DNA of 64,000 bases from Anisus vortex (GCA_949126835.1 OX421497.1:21907409-21971408); one strand, 5' to 3'; shown: positions 9,279 to 21,282, counted from the first letter of the stretch. Numbers and translations: made by a program. The notes: a model not told the origin generated them from the sequence alone.

Positions 9279-11460
9279 ATAAAACGTAAAAGGCAAGCTT
9301 TTGAAACTTTTTTTAAAAACAAAGGTGCTTCTGGTGCCAGGATAAATTATACTGAGCATTCCGGCCGATCAACAAATTTTTAATAGAATCTTCCTTTTAT
9401 AAACCTGGCACAGACAAAACCGTACAGCAACAACAACAACAAAGATGGTTTCGGTGAGAAAAGGGGGGGGGGGGGGATTAGTTAGATGAAGTCAAGTAAA
9501 ATTATAATGGGATTAAAAAATGTATCACACGACTCATCAAAACCAAGTGTCACCATCAGGCAGGAGGGAGGGGGGGGGGGGGGGGGGGATCAAGACCTTC
9601 ATGGATAGGATTTGCAAGGAAGACGAGAGTGAGAATGTCGCCAAGCTGGTGCACCATTACGTCAGATATCGAAGTTGAAATAAATAAAAAAGGAACCAAC
9701 ATCTTTTAATATCCCGTGTGTTCATTATACAAAATTGTAAAGTATGTACGAACTATCGCATGTCCAGCAAAATAGTCGAAAACGCACTCCCCCCCCCCCC
9801 TCTTCCTACGCTGGTGGGGACGGGGAGGGGGCTTGGGTGATGGAGGGGATTTAAAAATGTGCTATTTGAAAACCTATAATAATGACAAATCTTAAGTTGT
9901 ACAGAGGGAGTCCGTAGCATTCGATCTGGGTTACGTGGACCCCTTTGGGCCTTTTGAAATTATTACTACGCTGGATTTGTATAATGGCTTTAAAATAGTA
10001 ACAATATGTTTATTTATCATGCGCTGACAAAATAAAAGTGTTAACTCAAAGCGCATTTAACAATAAGCAACAAAACACACATAGAGCTGAATGTTTATGA
10101 TTATATTATATATATATATATATGAATTAATCCGTGGGAAACCACGGGTTTTTAAAAATTGTGTTTAAGTGTTGTTGTTTTTTTAATTTTTAGAATTTCT
10201 TTTATATTTCTGGTATGTTTTTTCAAAGGTCGGGAAACATGAGCCCGAAGTAAAGTAGGCCCAAGTCGTTGGTTTTAAATTTAAGAAAGTACGGCCAAGT
10301 TGTTTGTTGGGTGTTTATTTTCACCATGTTTGGGACTTTTTGGACCTTAAAAAGCGACAAAAAGTTGACCATAGATGAAAACTTCCACACGATCCTATGG
10401 ATCGAATTGGTCCAAAGGGGGATACTTTACTAGTACTCGTGTGAGGCCAGACATTTATAACCATTTTCGTAGCCACCGAGAAATGGGTTGGGGTGGAGGG
10501 GGGGGGGGGGGGGAGCAAGACTAATATAGAGGCTAAATTTATCCATAAAGAACAATATTTATTTTCATACCAAGTTATTGTTCTTAAACTGTTGTGTTTC
10601 CTTTTTAAATGTTTTTAATATAATATGAACAATTCATCTAATAAACACTTTTTTTTTCAAAATCAATTTTTGTTCCATGTTGGGAAAGTGGGGGTAAAGG
10701 ATAATAAGTTGATATTTCTAAAGACAGTTATAAAGAGTTCAAGTTTATTAAATTGTGCTTGTGTTCTAATTATTATACTCTTCATAATAATTTTATGTTA
10801 CACTTTCTAAATACGTTTTGTACGTTACACAAAATTGGAAAACTTTCATGTTTTAAGGTTTTAATTTCTGAACAAAAATTCCAGAGAATTTAAGTGAAAT
10901 TTTAAGGAGAAAAAAATGGGTGAAAGACAAATTTAGAAATTGACTACATAAAGACCTACATAATAAAGACCTACATAATAAAGACCTACATAATAAATAC
11001 CTATATTTATATTTGCTAAATCGATAGAGAAAAGAATAAAAAGAGATAAAAAGGCATAGTTAGTAATGAGTTAGGGATCGAACTTTAGAGATTTGACTAA
11101 TAGATAGGGCCTATCAATAGACTTTTTAAAGTTTCTAACAAGTATGTTTACTTTTAATCTTGCATATGTGTGTGTGTAAGTTTGCGTGTGTTTGTGTGAA
11201 AACAGACAGACAGAAAAGGAGATGATCTATAAAATCTACCTTAAAACACTTTCAGGTAAAGACCTATTTAAAATTCTAAGATTGAACGTAGCAGGATTTG
11301 CATACTCTAAAAACATAATCGCTATACAATTTTAAAAAAATAATAATAAGCAGAAATTGTCACATTTAGGGTACTTATTAAAAACTGAGTAGACATGCAT
11401 ATGTAAGTGTAAGCTTTTTGGGCATAATAGGCCTAATATTGTTTAGATAATACCGACAAC
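9279..11460. other. Intron 1: AT-rich DNA with long G/C runs
   Basis: No exon recognised. It contains homopolymer G or C runs near 9466-9478, 9568-9588, 9789-9800 and 10498-10514, a TA repeat at 10106-10123, a perfect hairpin at 10132-10147 (stem CCGTGG, loop GAAA) and four copies of a 15-bp unit (agacctacataataa) at 10950-11005. Confidence 0.55.
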
Positions 11461-11925
11461 TATAATAAGATAATAAGATGGACCGCTTTCTTTGATATTT
11501 CTGTTATTTGATGATTCGTAAACTCATTTTTCGGAATCTACTATCACAAACGGAATTACAGACCGAGGGTTTAGTAATTCGCTATGATTTCATCAATGGA
11601 AAACTATTAACTATATCTATCCCAGTTGCCAGTTTTTTTCGTAGGAATTAAAAGGAAAATTGGATGTAAATTGAAACTTTTAAATAATGTATTTGTAAAA
11701 GTAAAACGTATCATTTTTCCATTTCGTTGTTTCATTACTTTTTATGTACAATTGTATAAGAATGCCTTTCTATACGGAGCGTCTGTATTATATTATAAGA
11801 TTAGAACTCAAATTAGGATTAAAATCGAAAGCTGTAGACAGCGGAAGTCTTTTGGACCACGCGTTTTGTTTTGTCTGCGCACCGAAAACACGACTGTTGA
11901 GCTCTAAAAATAGCGCAAGCGGTCC
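11461..11925. mobile_element. Second member of the GGACCGCTT MITE family
   Basis: The left end has tataataagataataagatg then gaccgctttc. The right end reads gctctaaaaatagcgcaagc then ggtcc, which is the reverse complement of the first 25 or so bases of the 8974-9278 element apart from one change. The interior differs and is longer. Exact outer limits and target duplication are not clear. Confidence 0.6.
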
Positions 11926-12050
11926 TCTTTGATATGACGTCATCTCTCTATGCTCTCAAAACAGAGTCGCTAAGCGTTCCGATACACATTTAGACAGATT
12001 TCTTCGGGCTAATATTATATTCAAAATATATATATATATATATAATAATT

Positions 12051-12092
<42 letters not shown>

Positions 12093-12754
12093 TTTATGTA
12101 TACACGCGTTTACCTCAATTGTTTTAGCCTAGTGAGACCAGGTCATGCGTAAAATAACCTTTTAATAAGGTGTATGAAGGTGAGAGATTGTAAGAAAATA
12201 GATTTTTTTCTAACAGTTTCAACAAAACAACGTAAGGCTTTTTTAAGAACTACAGGCTATGGTCTCAACGTAAAAGAAAGAAAGACGTGAGATCCGTGTC
12301 AATGCACAATAGGGGCTTGTAGCCCAAACGGAGAGAGCCATTATGTTGATATAATATAGACTACGTTTAAAACAGCAGGTGTATGACTAGTAGAGAAAAA
12401 AACTATGTATGCGTCAGTACTTCGTAATGCTCTGAGTGCCGCCTTTCAGCACTCTCTACGCTACATGCATCAACAATTTTGTTGCCTTTGGGCTTAATGT
12501 GTGTCCCGCTATGGGTCCGAAAAATGGGTTAAGTAGTTCGGTTAAGTGGTCCTGTGACATGATATCAACAGCTCAAGTGTATCCAGACATTCTCCAGTTG
12601 TTTTTAAAAAATGAAAGTCTTCGCCCTCTTTTGGTAAAAGTTGCTGACGACGAGCACAAAACGAACACGGGTCACTTGCTGGGACAACTCGGTATACGAG
12701 CATGTGATACACAGCCGGGAATAATCGAATTTACAAGCGATGCAGAACCATGTG
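11926..12754. other. Intron 1: TA and GA microsatellites, then uncharacterised sequence
   Basis: A TA run (12024-12043) is followed by a GA run (12054-12086). Bases 12436-12754 stay open in one plus frame with a fairly mixed composition (segment LLVKVADDEHKTNTGHLLGQ). No family is recognised and no splice signals stand out, so I do not call a gene. Confidence 0.45.
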
Positions 12755-13575
12755 GCAATATGTCAAACCATGTGTCCAGATGTCAACCCTTGTGTCCAGA
12801 TGTCAACCCTTGTGTCAAGATGTCAAAATATGTTTCCAGATGTCAAACCATGTGTCCAAATGTCAAACCTTGTGTCCAGATGTCAAACCTTGTGTCCAGA
12901 TGTCAAACCTCATGTCCAGATGTCAACCCTGGTGTCCAGATGTCAACCCTTGTGTCAAGATGTCAAACCTTGTGTCAAGATGTCAAACCTTGTGTACAGA
13001 TGTCAACCCTTGTGTCCAGATGTCAGACCTTGTGTCAAGATGTTAAACCCTTTTGTCAAGATGTCAAACCTTGTTTCCAGATGTCAATCCTTGTGTCAAG
13101 ATGTTAAACCCTTTTGTCAAGATGTCAAACCTTGTTTCCCGATGTCAAACCTTGTGTCCAAATGTCAAACCTTGTGTCCAGATGTCAAACCTTGTGTCCA
13201 GATGTCAAACCTTGTGTCCAGATGTCAAACCTCGTGTCCAGATGTCAACCCTGGTGTCCAGATGTCAACTCTTGTGTCCAGATGTCAATGCTTGTGTCAA
13301 GATGTTAAACCCTTTTGTCAAGATGTCAAACCTTGTTTCCAAATGTCAAACCTTGTGTCCAGATGTCAAACCTTGTGTCCAGATGTCAAACCTTGTGTCC
13401 AGATGTCAAACCTTGTGTCCAGATGTCAAACCTCGTGTCCAGATGTCAACCCTGGTGTCCAAATGTCAACCCTGGTGTCCAGATGTCAACCCTTGTGTCA
13501 AGATGTCAAACCTTGTGTCCAGATGTCAACCCTTGTGTCCAGATGTCAATCCTTGTGTTAAGATGTTAAACATTG
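12755..13575. repeat. 20-bp minisatellite, about 41 copies, in intron 1
   Basis: The plus-strand unit is cttgtgtccagatgtcaaac with variants gtgtcaagatg and gtttccagatg. Some units are a base longer (cccttttgtcaagatg), which shifts phase. Longer blocks also recur: the run from about 13040 to 13260 is closely repeated at 13290-13460, so the array grew by multi-unit duplication. All plus frames stay open and give false Cys-rich proteins with words like VSRCQTLCPDVKP. Confidence 0.93.
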
Positions 13576-14388
13576 TATCAACGTACAACTGGCGATACCT
13601 TTGGTGAAACCGGGGCTCGGTGAATCTCTCCCTCGACCACACGATACGACCCCACCCCCCTTCCCATTTGAGATGCCGCCTGCCACTGTGGCTGGAAGGG
13701 AAGAGGGAAACCGCGGAGTCCTTCAAATTACACGGTTCATAGTTTACATTCAGTCTCTTGTATTTATATAAACTCATTTCATGCATCAGTAAAACCTGTT
13801 CACCGGTGTAGGTGGTATTCTCTTAGAACACCTTTTAAACGTAGCACCTTCTCTAGTCTCGGGTAAGAGGCATCACTTTAAAAAAAAAGTATTTCCCGTA
13901 ATTTTTTCACATGCCCGAGCCGGTTGGTAAGTCATGAGAAACAAGCGATAAAAAAAAAATTCCAGTTCACGGCCCTCGTTTATCAACAAGGCGTAGTTTG
14001 TTGACTGTGTCGACACACAAAAGAATTTTGTTTAGTTTTCTATAGACTTGCAGACATTGAATTAATGGTGCACGGAAAGGTATGGGGCAGAGGATAAGGG
14101 TTTGAATACCTGTTGAGTTGTGATTACGTATGTATATAACCATTCAGCCAAGACGAAGAGGGGCTGGCGATATCTAGAAGCGTTAAATGTTTAATTCTTT
14201 TTCAATTGGACAAATTTTACTTTTCAAATAGAGCAGTATATTAAAGCTTATTACCTGCCCCGCCCCCCCCCCCCCAACCAAACCCCACGCCTGGTCACAG
14301 ACATGCACCCCTGCACTCGATCAACTCTGATATAGCATTGTGAGACAAAACAACACAAGTTTTACTAAGTCATTACCAGTACCGTATC
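13576..14388. other. Intron 1: no recognised gene
   Basis: The unique stretch 13600-13760 is open on the minus strand for 86 codons and GC-richer, but no family is recognised. A C-run lies at 14262-14274. Otherwise ordinary AT-rich DNA. Confidence 0.45.
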
Positions 14389-14566
14389 GTGAATTCTTTA
14401 GTTAACATTAAGTCTTTAGCTATTGTGAATTCTTTAGTTAACATTAAGTCTTTAGCTATTGTGAATTATTTGGTTAACATTAAGTCATTAGCTATTGTGA
14501 ATTATTTGGTTAACATTAAGTCTTTAGCTATTGTGAATTATTTGGTTAACATTAAGTCTTCAGCTA
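14389..14566. repeat. 36-bp tandem repeat, about five copies
   Basis: The unit is gtgaattctttagttaac followed by attaagtctttagctatt. The first two copies have ttctttagt, later ones ttatttggt. A decayed continuation runs to about 14645 with scattered aagtctttagcta words. It lies inside intron 1 of the minus-strand gene. Confidence 0.88.
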
Positions 14567-15689
14567 ACATATAATAAGTGTTTAACTAATACCAAGTCTT
14601 TAGCTAAAATTAATTGCTAATATTAAAATACATTCTTTAGCTAATAAAAAAAGTTTTTAGGACTGGAATTCAAGCTTATACATTTTAGAGATTTCAAGAA
14701 GAAAAAAAAGCTTCTGATAGCGTCGATATGGATGTATGTAAACTTCTGCACCATCGTGGTATTCTAACATATCTACTGAAAAATACATTAAAATATGGAT
14801 GTCGATTGATTCGTTATGGAGACCTAACAGAGATCTTCGGAGATAGGATCGCGGAGCAGGGACCATGAGGAATACTGCAGATAGTAGAAATAGTGGACAT
14901 TTTAAAACAGCTCAAAGATCTGAGACTTCGCCACAAGATAATGCAAGAAAAAAACAACAACTGCAGTACAAGATTCCTTTTCACAACAGTTAGAACTTAA
15001 AATAGATACATAGCGAATCCGAGATAATAAGACTAAAACTCAAATAGTACCGAAGAAAATGAAGTAATAGAAGTAAGTGCAGGAAAAAGCAGACTTTTTT
15101 ACACATTTATGAAGGAAGTATAATCAATAAAGAAGGGTTCACTGGACAAGATATTAATGGAAATATATTTTTTAAAAAAAGAGGAGCGTTTAGAATGCTT
15201 AAAACATATTTTCAAATCAAAACAAATTAGCTTAACACAAAGGCGAAACAAAGAATGGTGAGGCTATATTTAAGACTTATTTAAATGCCTATGTTCCATT
15301 GGAAATGATAAAGGCAACGTGGTTTTCGTGATGTCATTCAGGCTAAATTTATTCAAATACCCCCCATTAATTTATAAGGCAAGGTCACTTACCGAGGACC
15401 AAAAAAAAAAAACCACCTCAGCCTATGAACTGTGGCTGGCCACAATGGCACATTTCACTGTTTCCAAATTGGTCAAGTGGTCACTTCCCGATTCACATTG
15501 ATACGGTAAATTCCTTTGAGGAGTTCAATTTTAGGGGTCAGCGCTTCTCTGCGGAGCCCAGTCGTGCTCCTCTCAGGGCGACATTAACTCCTGAAATTTT
15601 AGCCCGTCATAGCCTTAAAACACCCCGTCCCCTTTTAACCCAGAGATGGTCATGGAATGGCAGGCATGATCTAAATCACGTGACATCTA
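14567..15689. other. Intron 1: AT-rich DNA without recognised gene
   Basis: Only short open frames are present. The stretch 15420-15700 is GC-richer and open on the plus strand (words RAPLRATLTPEILARHSLKT) but matches no family I know. It may be remnant element sequence next to the MITE that follows. Confidence 0.4.
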
Positions 15690-16339
15690 TTGACAAGTCT
15701 TAATGAGGCGTGACATTTTCAAATGGAAGAGATAATAATAATAATAAATAATAATGATGCTTATATGGCGCATATCCCGTTGTTAACATTTATATGCACT
15801 GAAACGACAACAACAGACATAAACAGATCATAAACTTCCGGTGACATTTACCCGCCATTTTGGTAAACAAAACCATGCTTTTGGCGGTTTTTGACAATTG
15901 ATTTCAACCTCGTTGGCCAGCTCTAGTCTTTTAGAAATATACAAAGGCTACATAAAAAAATGAGTGTTAGTCGCGTTAGGTTAAATTTAGCTTTGTTTAT
16001 AAAATAAATTAGATCTAGTCAAGAGTTGCGTGTGATCCTTGGTTATTAAAAAAACACAATGCTTAGATTCATAAAAACACAAAAAAATAAAATTATTTTA
16101 CATCAAGCAATTAGTCTAGTTTGGGATTATAAATAAGTGATTCTTCAAATCTGACATTCACAATTTATCGTTTTCTTTTGGCGACATCTTTTGGAAATCA
16201 AATAAAATTTAATCCCCTACAACTATTCGTACAGCCAGTAACGCACTACACAGACATGTTTCGAAGAAATGATCGAATGGGACCGGAAACGTTTTTCTAT
16301 ACGACCTTTTATGCATGCATAATCGTTAAGACTTGTCAA
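15690..16339. mobile_element. 650-bp MITE with TTGACAAGTCTTAA inverted repeats and TA flanks
   Basis: The left end TTGACAAGTCTTAA is mirrored at the right end by TTAAGACTTGTCAA. Each side is flanked by TA, as for Tc1/mariner-type insertion. A second copy lies inverted at 30689-31283 and shares the interior words (atgcatgcataa, cgaaacatgtctgtgt, gttactgg). An A/T-rich (ataata) tract near 15730 looks like a later expansion. There is no coding capacity. Confidence 0.75.
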
Positions 16340-17950
16340 TAGGAACACTCAGCTGTTCTTTTGTCCGACCACACGTAAGGCGTGGAGCGAAATGACAATA
16401 GACTATCTTATAAGTAAACAAAATCGTGGAAAACATTCAACAATTGTATCGCGTTGGCCTACACATATTGTTTACCCCCCCCCCCTCCCCGATCTCCTCA
16501 AACACCAACACGGCCACTCTGTCACCAAATGTACAAACGTGATTGCCCCATCCCCACATATTATATAGGTCTAGGCCTATATAATAATATATTATGTAAT
16601 ATATATATCATAGAGGGCTTCAAATCAACGAGCGTCACACACTCCACATCCCAATACTGTCACGTGCATGCACGGGCGTACGCACACGTTCACGTAGTTA
16701 GGGCACGTCTGTGATGAACGATTCCCGGGGAGTAATTAGGGGGAAGGGGTGGTAATAATAGGGGGAAGTGGTGGTAATAATAGGGTGGGAGGGGAAATCT
16801 TTATTATCCGTAGAAAGCAAACTCGAGATCCACGTGTCCCCATTCCAACTGTCGCCCGGAGGAGGGGGGGGGGGGCGATTCATAATCACGTAGCCCATTA
16901 AAGTCCCATCTAAGTAACAAGGCAACCACGTGGGATCAATCAGCGAACAGCTGTGCCACAATAGTAACGCAAGACTACAGGCAACAAGTAGCTAGCTATA
17001 TATTTAGTAGACGCATCCATAGTAGAACCACCCCCACCCCCAACACACACACACACACACACGACATAAATGGATCAAACATTCGAGCCCGGGGCTAGCA
17101 AATTTTGATAACCCGAGGGTCGTATCTATAAGTTCAAGCAAAGTTTAACGGGTCGCAGATAGGGTACACTAAGGGTGCGTGCGTGGCGTGTAAGGTTACC
17201 GCAACACCCGAGTTCGGAGGGTAATGAAAGAATGTGATATGATGTGCTTGCTTACGTGTGGTGTGTGTGTGTGTAGTGTAGGCCTATATATAATATGTGC
17301 GTGTGGAGACGCCCAGTGGACTGACCGGTCAAAGAGCAAAGACACCTTAAGTTAATTGTAAATGAGAAAGCACTATAAGGATTAGGGCCTCCTTTGGTAG
17401 TCGGGAAGTTAAGTCTATAAAGACTTCATTACTGATTGAACTTTCACTTTGTATGGGCTGGCTGATGACACAAAGAGATTTGATAGAACACAGCGTCTCT
17501 CTAATGTTTCCCAGATCGGTTATTTGTATAGCTTCTGTTTCGAGACCCACTAAACATTTATATAGGCCTAGCTTTTATTAGCCAATAAGTAAGCTATAAA
17601 TACAAACCGGAAATTCCCACACAGTGTGCCACATCATTAAATACATTATAACCAAGTGACAAATTGACAACGGTAAGCAATACACAAGGTTTGAAAAAAG
17701 GAAATATCACAAAATATCCGCCTTGAAGTTGTTTGTTTTTGTTTTACTTATTAATAAATTGTGGTGATAAGTACCAATATGAATTATCCACAGCTATTGG
17801 TGGACACCCATGAAAAAAGACAACCCGACCCATTAGTATTAGCAATCATGTGAACATTTTTTTTTAAACATTCAACAATACGGTAGCGAAAGACTTAGTA
17901 AGGTAAAAACAAAACTCCAAGATCCCCAACATTCAAGGTGCATCAAGGGT
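16340..17950. other. Intron 1, right part: simple repeats only
   Basis: No exon seen. It contains C and G runs (16474-16484, 16864-16874), a 22-bp duplication ending ggtggtaataataggg at 16735-16790, CA repeats at 17043-17062 and TG repeats near 17258-17275. Confidence 0.5.
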
Positions 17951-18690
17951 TTAGTTTAATAAGATGGCTAAGATGAAATGTAACAACTTAGTTTAATAAG
18001 ATGGCTAAGATGAAATGTAACAACTTAGTTTAATAAGATGGCTAAGATCAAATGTAACAACTTAGTTTTAAGATGGCTAAGATGAAATGTAACAACTTAG
18101 TTTAATGAGATGGCTAAGATGAAATGTAACAACTTAGTTTAATGAGATGGCTAAGATGAAATGTAACAACTTAGTTTAATGAGATGGCTAAGATGAAATG
18201 TAACAACTTAGTTTAATAAGATGGCTAAGATGAAATGTAACAACTTAGTTTAATAAGATGGCTAAGATGAAATGTAACAACTTAGTTTAATAAGATGGCT
18301 AAGATGAAATGTAACAACTTAGTTTAATGAGATGGCTAAGATGAAATGTAACAACTTAGTTTAATGAGATGGCTAAGATGAAATGTAACAACTTAGTTTA
18401 ATGAGATGGCTAAGATGAAATGTAACAACTGAGTTTAATGAGATGGCTAAGATGAAATGTAACAACTTAGTTTAATGAGATGGCTAAGATGAAATGTAAC
18501 AACTTAGTTTAATGAGATGGCTAAGATGAAATGTACAAACTTAGTTTAATGAGATGGCTAAGATGAAATGTAACAACTTAGTTTAATAAGATGGCTAAGA
18601 TGAAATGTAAAAACTTAGTTTAATGAGATGGCTAAGATGAAATGTAACAACTTAGTTTAATGAGATGGCTAAGATGAAATGTAACAACTT
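17951..18690 (-). repeat. 37-bp minisatellite abutting the exon 1 splice donor, about 20 copies
   Basis: The plus-strand unit is ttagtttaatgagatggc followed by taagatgaaatgtaacaac. Two site variants alternate: taatgagatgg and taataagatgg. One unit near 18066 lacks three bases. On the minus strand the array begins at the third or fourth base of intron 1: the donor CTCA|GTAAGTTGTTAC passes straight into repeat sequence, and later units read AACTAAGTTGTTAC. The units thus share the intron start from +3 on but have lost the donor GT. Each unit also carries TTTCATCTTAG, an acceptor-like word. Confidence 0.93.
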
Positions 18691-18692
18691 AC

Positions 18693-19014
18693 TGAGTCTA
18701 GGAGGTACTAGTGGGCACATTGGTAAGGCAGCAATGGTCCCTAATGGTGTGATCATGACTGGACTTAGTGTGTGGTTGAAACTACCTAGAGGAGAGTTGG
18801 TTATCCTGCTCGAGTTTATCCCAGCATTGGACAGGGAAATCACTCCTGGCGTCAGCCTCTGGCTGGCATTCTGCCCGGTGAGAATGCCCCCAACTATCTG
18901 GATGGCCGCTAGGGCTTGAGGTCCAGTGTTATTGAAGTACTTGTACAGGAAGAAGTTGGCCAGGCAGAGCAACAGGAGTCCGTTGAAGACCTTGAACTTT
19001 GTGCACCTGTCCAT
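18693..19014 (-). CDS. B4GALT: Beta-1,4-GalT/GalNAcT family enzyme, coding exon 1 (type II anchor and stem)
   Basis: The ATG at 19014-19012 sits in an excellent start context (CGCCATGG). It opens 107 codons plus one base, ending at donor CTCA|GTAAGT, phase 1, which matches exon 2. The protein starts MDRCTKFKVF, has a single hydrophobic span NGLLLLCLANFFLYKYF (about residues 11-27), then a stem of about 70 residues with N-glycosylation sequons NNT, NAS, NSS and NHT. It ends with ALPMCPLVPPRL, the Cys-Pro link seen before the GT7 catalytic domain. This is the expected short cytoplasmic tail, Golgi signal anchor and lumenal stem of a type II glycosyltransferase. The frame stays open upstream, but no earlier in-frame ATG occurs within the exon. 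Confidence 0.92.
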
Positions 19015-19144
19015 GGCGATAACGCACAGGGCAAGCAGTTGGCCACTGATGTCACCAGAAACATAACAGACCAGTGGGCATCGTTGTGAACCACCTGGGC
19101 ATCGTTGTGAACCACCTGGGCATAACCAGGCCTGTGGATCTTTG
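19015..19144 (-). other. 5' untranslated part of transferase exon 1
   Basis: A strong acceptor (tttgtctacttgcag|CAAAG) at 19146-19145 marks the start of the exon that carries the ATG, so an earlier non-coding exon should exist at higher coordinates. I could not find it. Two direct copies of a 21-bp word (cccaggtggttcacaacgat plus g) sit at about 19082-19123, a small tandem duplication within the UTR. Confidence 0.75.
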
Positions 19145-19756
19145 CTGCAAGTAGACAAAATATATATATATGTCAAGATCTGATTTTGTTATAAAAGCCT
19201 TCATAAAAAAAATATATATATTAAATACTGTAGCAAAGTATATAAATAGATGTTTTCCCAATAGCCTCTTCTTCTTACCGATTACCAAGCTAGTATAGCT
19301 TTAGTACAAATACACTGAAACCATGGCAACTAACTCAACATTTAGATTACTGAGACTAGATTTATTTCTTCAATCTTATGGCAAAGTATTTGCTTTTTGT
19401 CTTTGTAATAAGAAAAACCACTAGTTCCCTACCTGAGATTCAAATCATGCACTGCATTCAAATGAGCTGCTTGCCATGGAAACTTAAATGGCAATTTCTA
19501 AGCACAGCGCATTGAACAAAGAGGCATGGGAGCACACATGTCCCATACTACAGATGACTGCTATCACACCCTAAGTGTAAATCAATACTTTTATTTTTTT
19601 GTTTTGAACAAACTATAGGATCAATTAGTTGGGACAGTTAAAATGTCTGAGCCTCACTTTTGCCCAACTGCAAGCACAGTGTAAATTTTTAATTGGTTTA
19701 TATATCTAGTATCACATCAAGGCTAAAGCTATAGGAACAGGTTGGGGGTGGTAGAA
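19145..19756. other. Non-coding DNA upstream of transferase exon 1
   Basis: Probably an intron in the 5' UTR. TA repeats lie at 19160-19171 and 19212-19220. No exon or promoter element is recognised. Confidence 0.5.
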
Positions 19757-21113
19757 ATATTTATGTGGTTATAGTATAGTGAGTGATTTATGTGGTTATA
19801 GTATAGTGAGTGATTTATGTGGTTATAGTATAGTGAGTGATTTATGTGGTTATAGTATAGTGAGTGATTTATGTGGTTATAGTATAGTGAGTGATTTATG
19901 TGGTTATAGTATAGTGAGTGATTTATGTGGTTATAGTATAGTGAGTGATTTATGTGGTTATAGTATAGTGAGTGATTTATGTGGTTATAGTATAGTGAGT
20001 GATTTATGTGGTTATAGTATAGTGAGTGATTTATGTGGTTATAGTATAGTGAGTGATTTATGTGGTTATAGTATAGTGAGTGATTTATGTGGTAATAGTA
20101 TAGTGAGTGATTTATGTGGTAATAGTATAGTGAGTGATTTATGTGGTTATAGTATAGTGAGTGATTTATGTGGTTATAGTATAGTGAGTGATTTATGTGG
20201 TTATAGTATAGTGAGTGATTTATGTGGTTATAGTATAGTGAGTGATTTATGTGGTAATAGTATAGTGAGTGATTTATGTGGTTATAGTATAGTGAGTGAT
20301 TTATGTGGTTATAGTATAGTGAGTGATTTATGTGGTTATAGTATAGTGAGTGATTTATGTGGTTATAGTATAGTGAGTGATTTATGTGGTAATAGTATAG
20401 TGAGTGATTTATGTGGTAATAGTATAGTGAGTGATTTATGTGGTAATAGTATAGTGAGTGATTTATGTGGTAATAGTATAGTGAGTGATTTATGTGGTTA
20501 TAGTATAGTGAGTGATTTATGTGGTAATAGTATAGTGAGTGATTTATGTGGTTATAGTATAGTGAGTGATTTATGTGGTTATAGTATAGTGAGTGATTTA
20601 TGTGGTAATAGTATAGTGAGTGATTTATGTGGTTATAGTATAGTGAGTGATTTATGTGGTAATAGTATAGTGAGTGATTTATGTGGTTATAGTATAGTGA
20701 GTGATTTATGTGGTAATAGTATAGTGAGTGATTTATGTGGTTATAGTATAGTGAGTGATTTATGTGGTTATAGTATAGTGAGTGATTTATGTGGTTATAG
20801 TATAGTGAGTGATTTATGTGGTAATAGTATAGTGAGTGATTTATGTGGTAATAGTATAGTGAGTGATTTATGTGGTTATAGTATAGTGAGTGATTTATGT
20901 GGTAATAGTATAGTGAGTGATTTATGTGGTTATAGTATAGTGAGTGATTTATGTGGTTATAGTATAGTGAGTGATATATGTGGTTATAGTATAGTGAGTG
21001 ATTTATGTGGTAATAGTATAGTGAGTGATTTATGTGGTTATAGTATAGTGAGTGATTTATGTGGTTATAGTATGGTGAGTGATTTATGTGGTTATAGTAT
21101 AGTGAGGGATTTT
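19757..21113. repeat. 27-bp minisatellite, about 50 near-identical copies
   Basis: The plus-strand unit is agtgagtgatttatg followed by tggttatagtat. Copies are almost identical apart from one position that is T or A (ggttata or ggtaata), with the A form scattered through the middle and right and absent from the first dozen. Because 27 is a multiple of three and the unit lacks stops in one frame on each strand, both strands show open frames of over 450 codons (SDLCGYSIV on plus, NHSLYYNHI on minus). I treat both as by-products. The flank at 21111-21136 holds a small inverted repeat (cttgtt/aacaag). Confidence 0.95.
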
Positions 21114-21282
21114 CTTGTTGTTTCCATAGAAACAAGTTAGCTCTGCAGCTTCAATAGCCTTTTATTGTATGAACCAGCCTGGTCTGAAACTGTTCAATTA
21201 AATTTTCTTTCTTTTAAATCATTGCTAACAATAAGAAATCATGTTATCATTGCTGGGCTTCATATGCAAGTCGCACAATTAA

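Noticed and set aside
12436..13607. Cys-rich repeat protein (VSRCQTLCPDVKP)
   Set aside because: Follows the 20-bp array in several frames. The short unique start (12436-12754) has no recognisable family.
13526..13786. Minus-strand exon (GRRHLKWEGGWGRIVWSRER)
   Set aside because: Composition is mixed, but there is no matching family, and its phase is not needed between exons 1 and 2 of the transferase.
14389..18690. CRISPR-like arrays
   Set aside because: Repeats are head-to-tail with no unique spacers, and the setting is eukaryotic.
19729..21140. Open frames of over 450 codons on both strands
   Set aside because: Produced by a 27-bp unit without stops. A gene on both strands of a pure minisatellite is not credible without transcript evidence.
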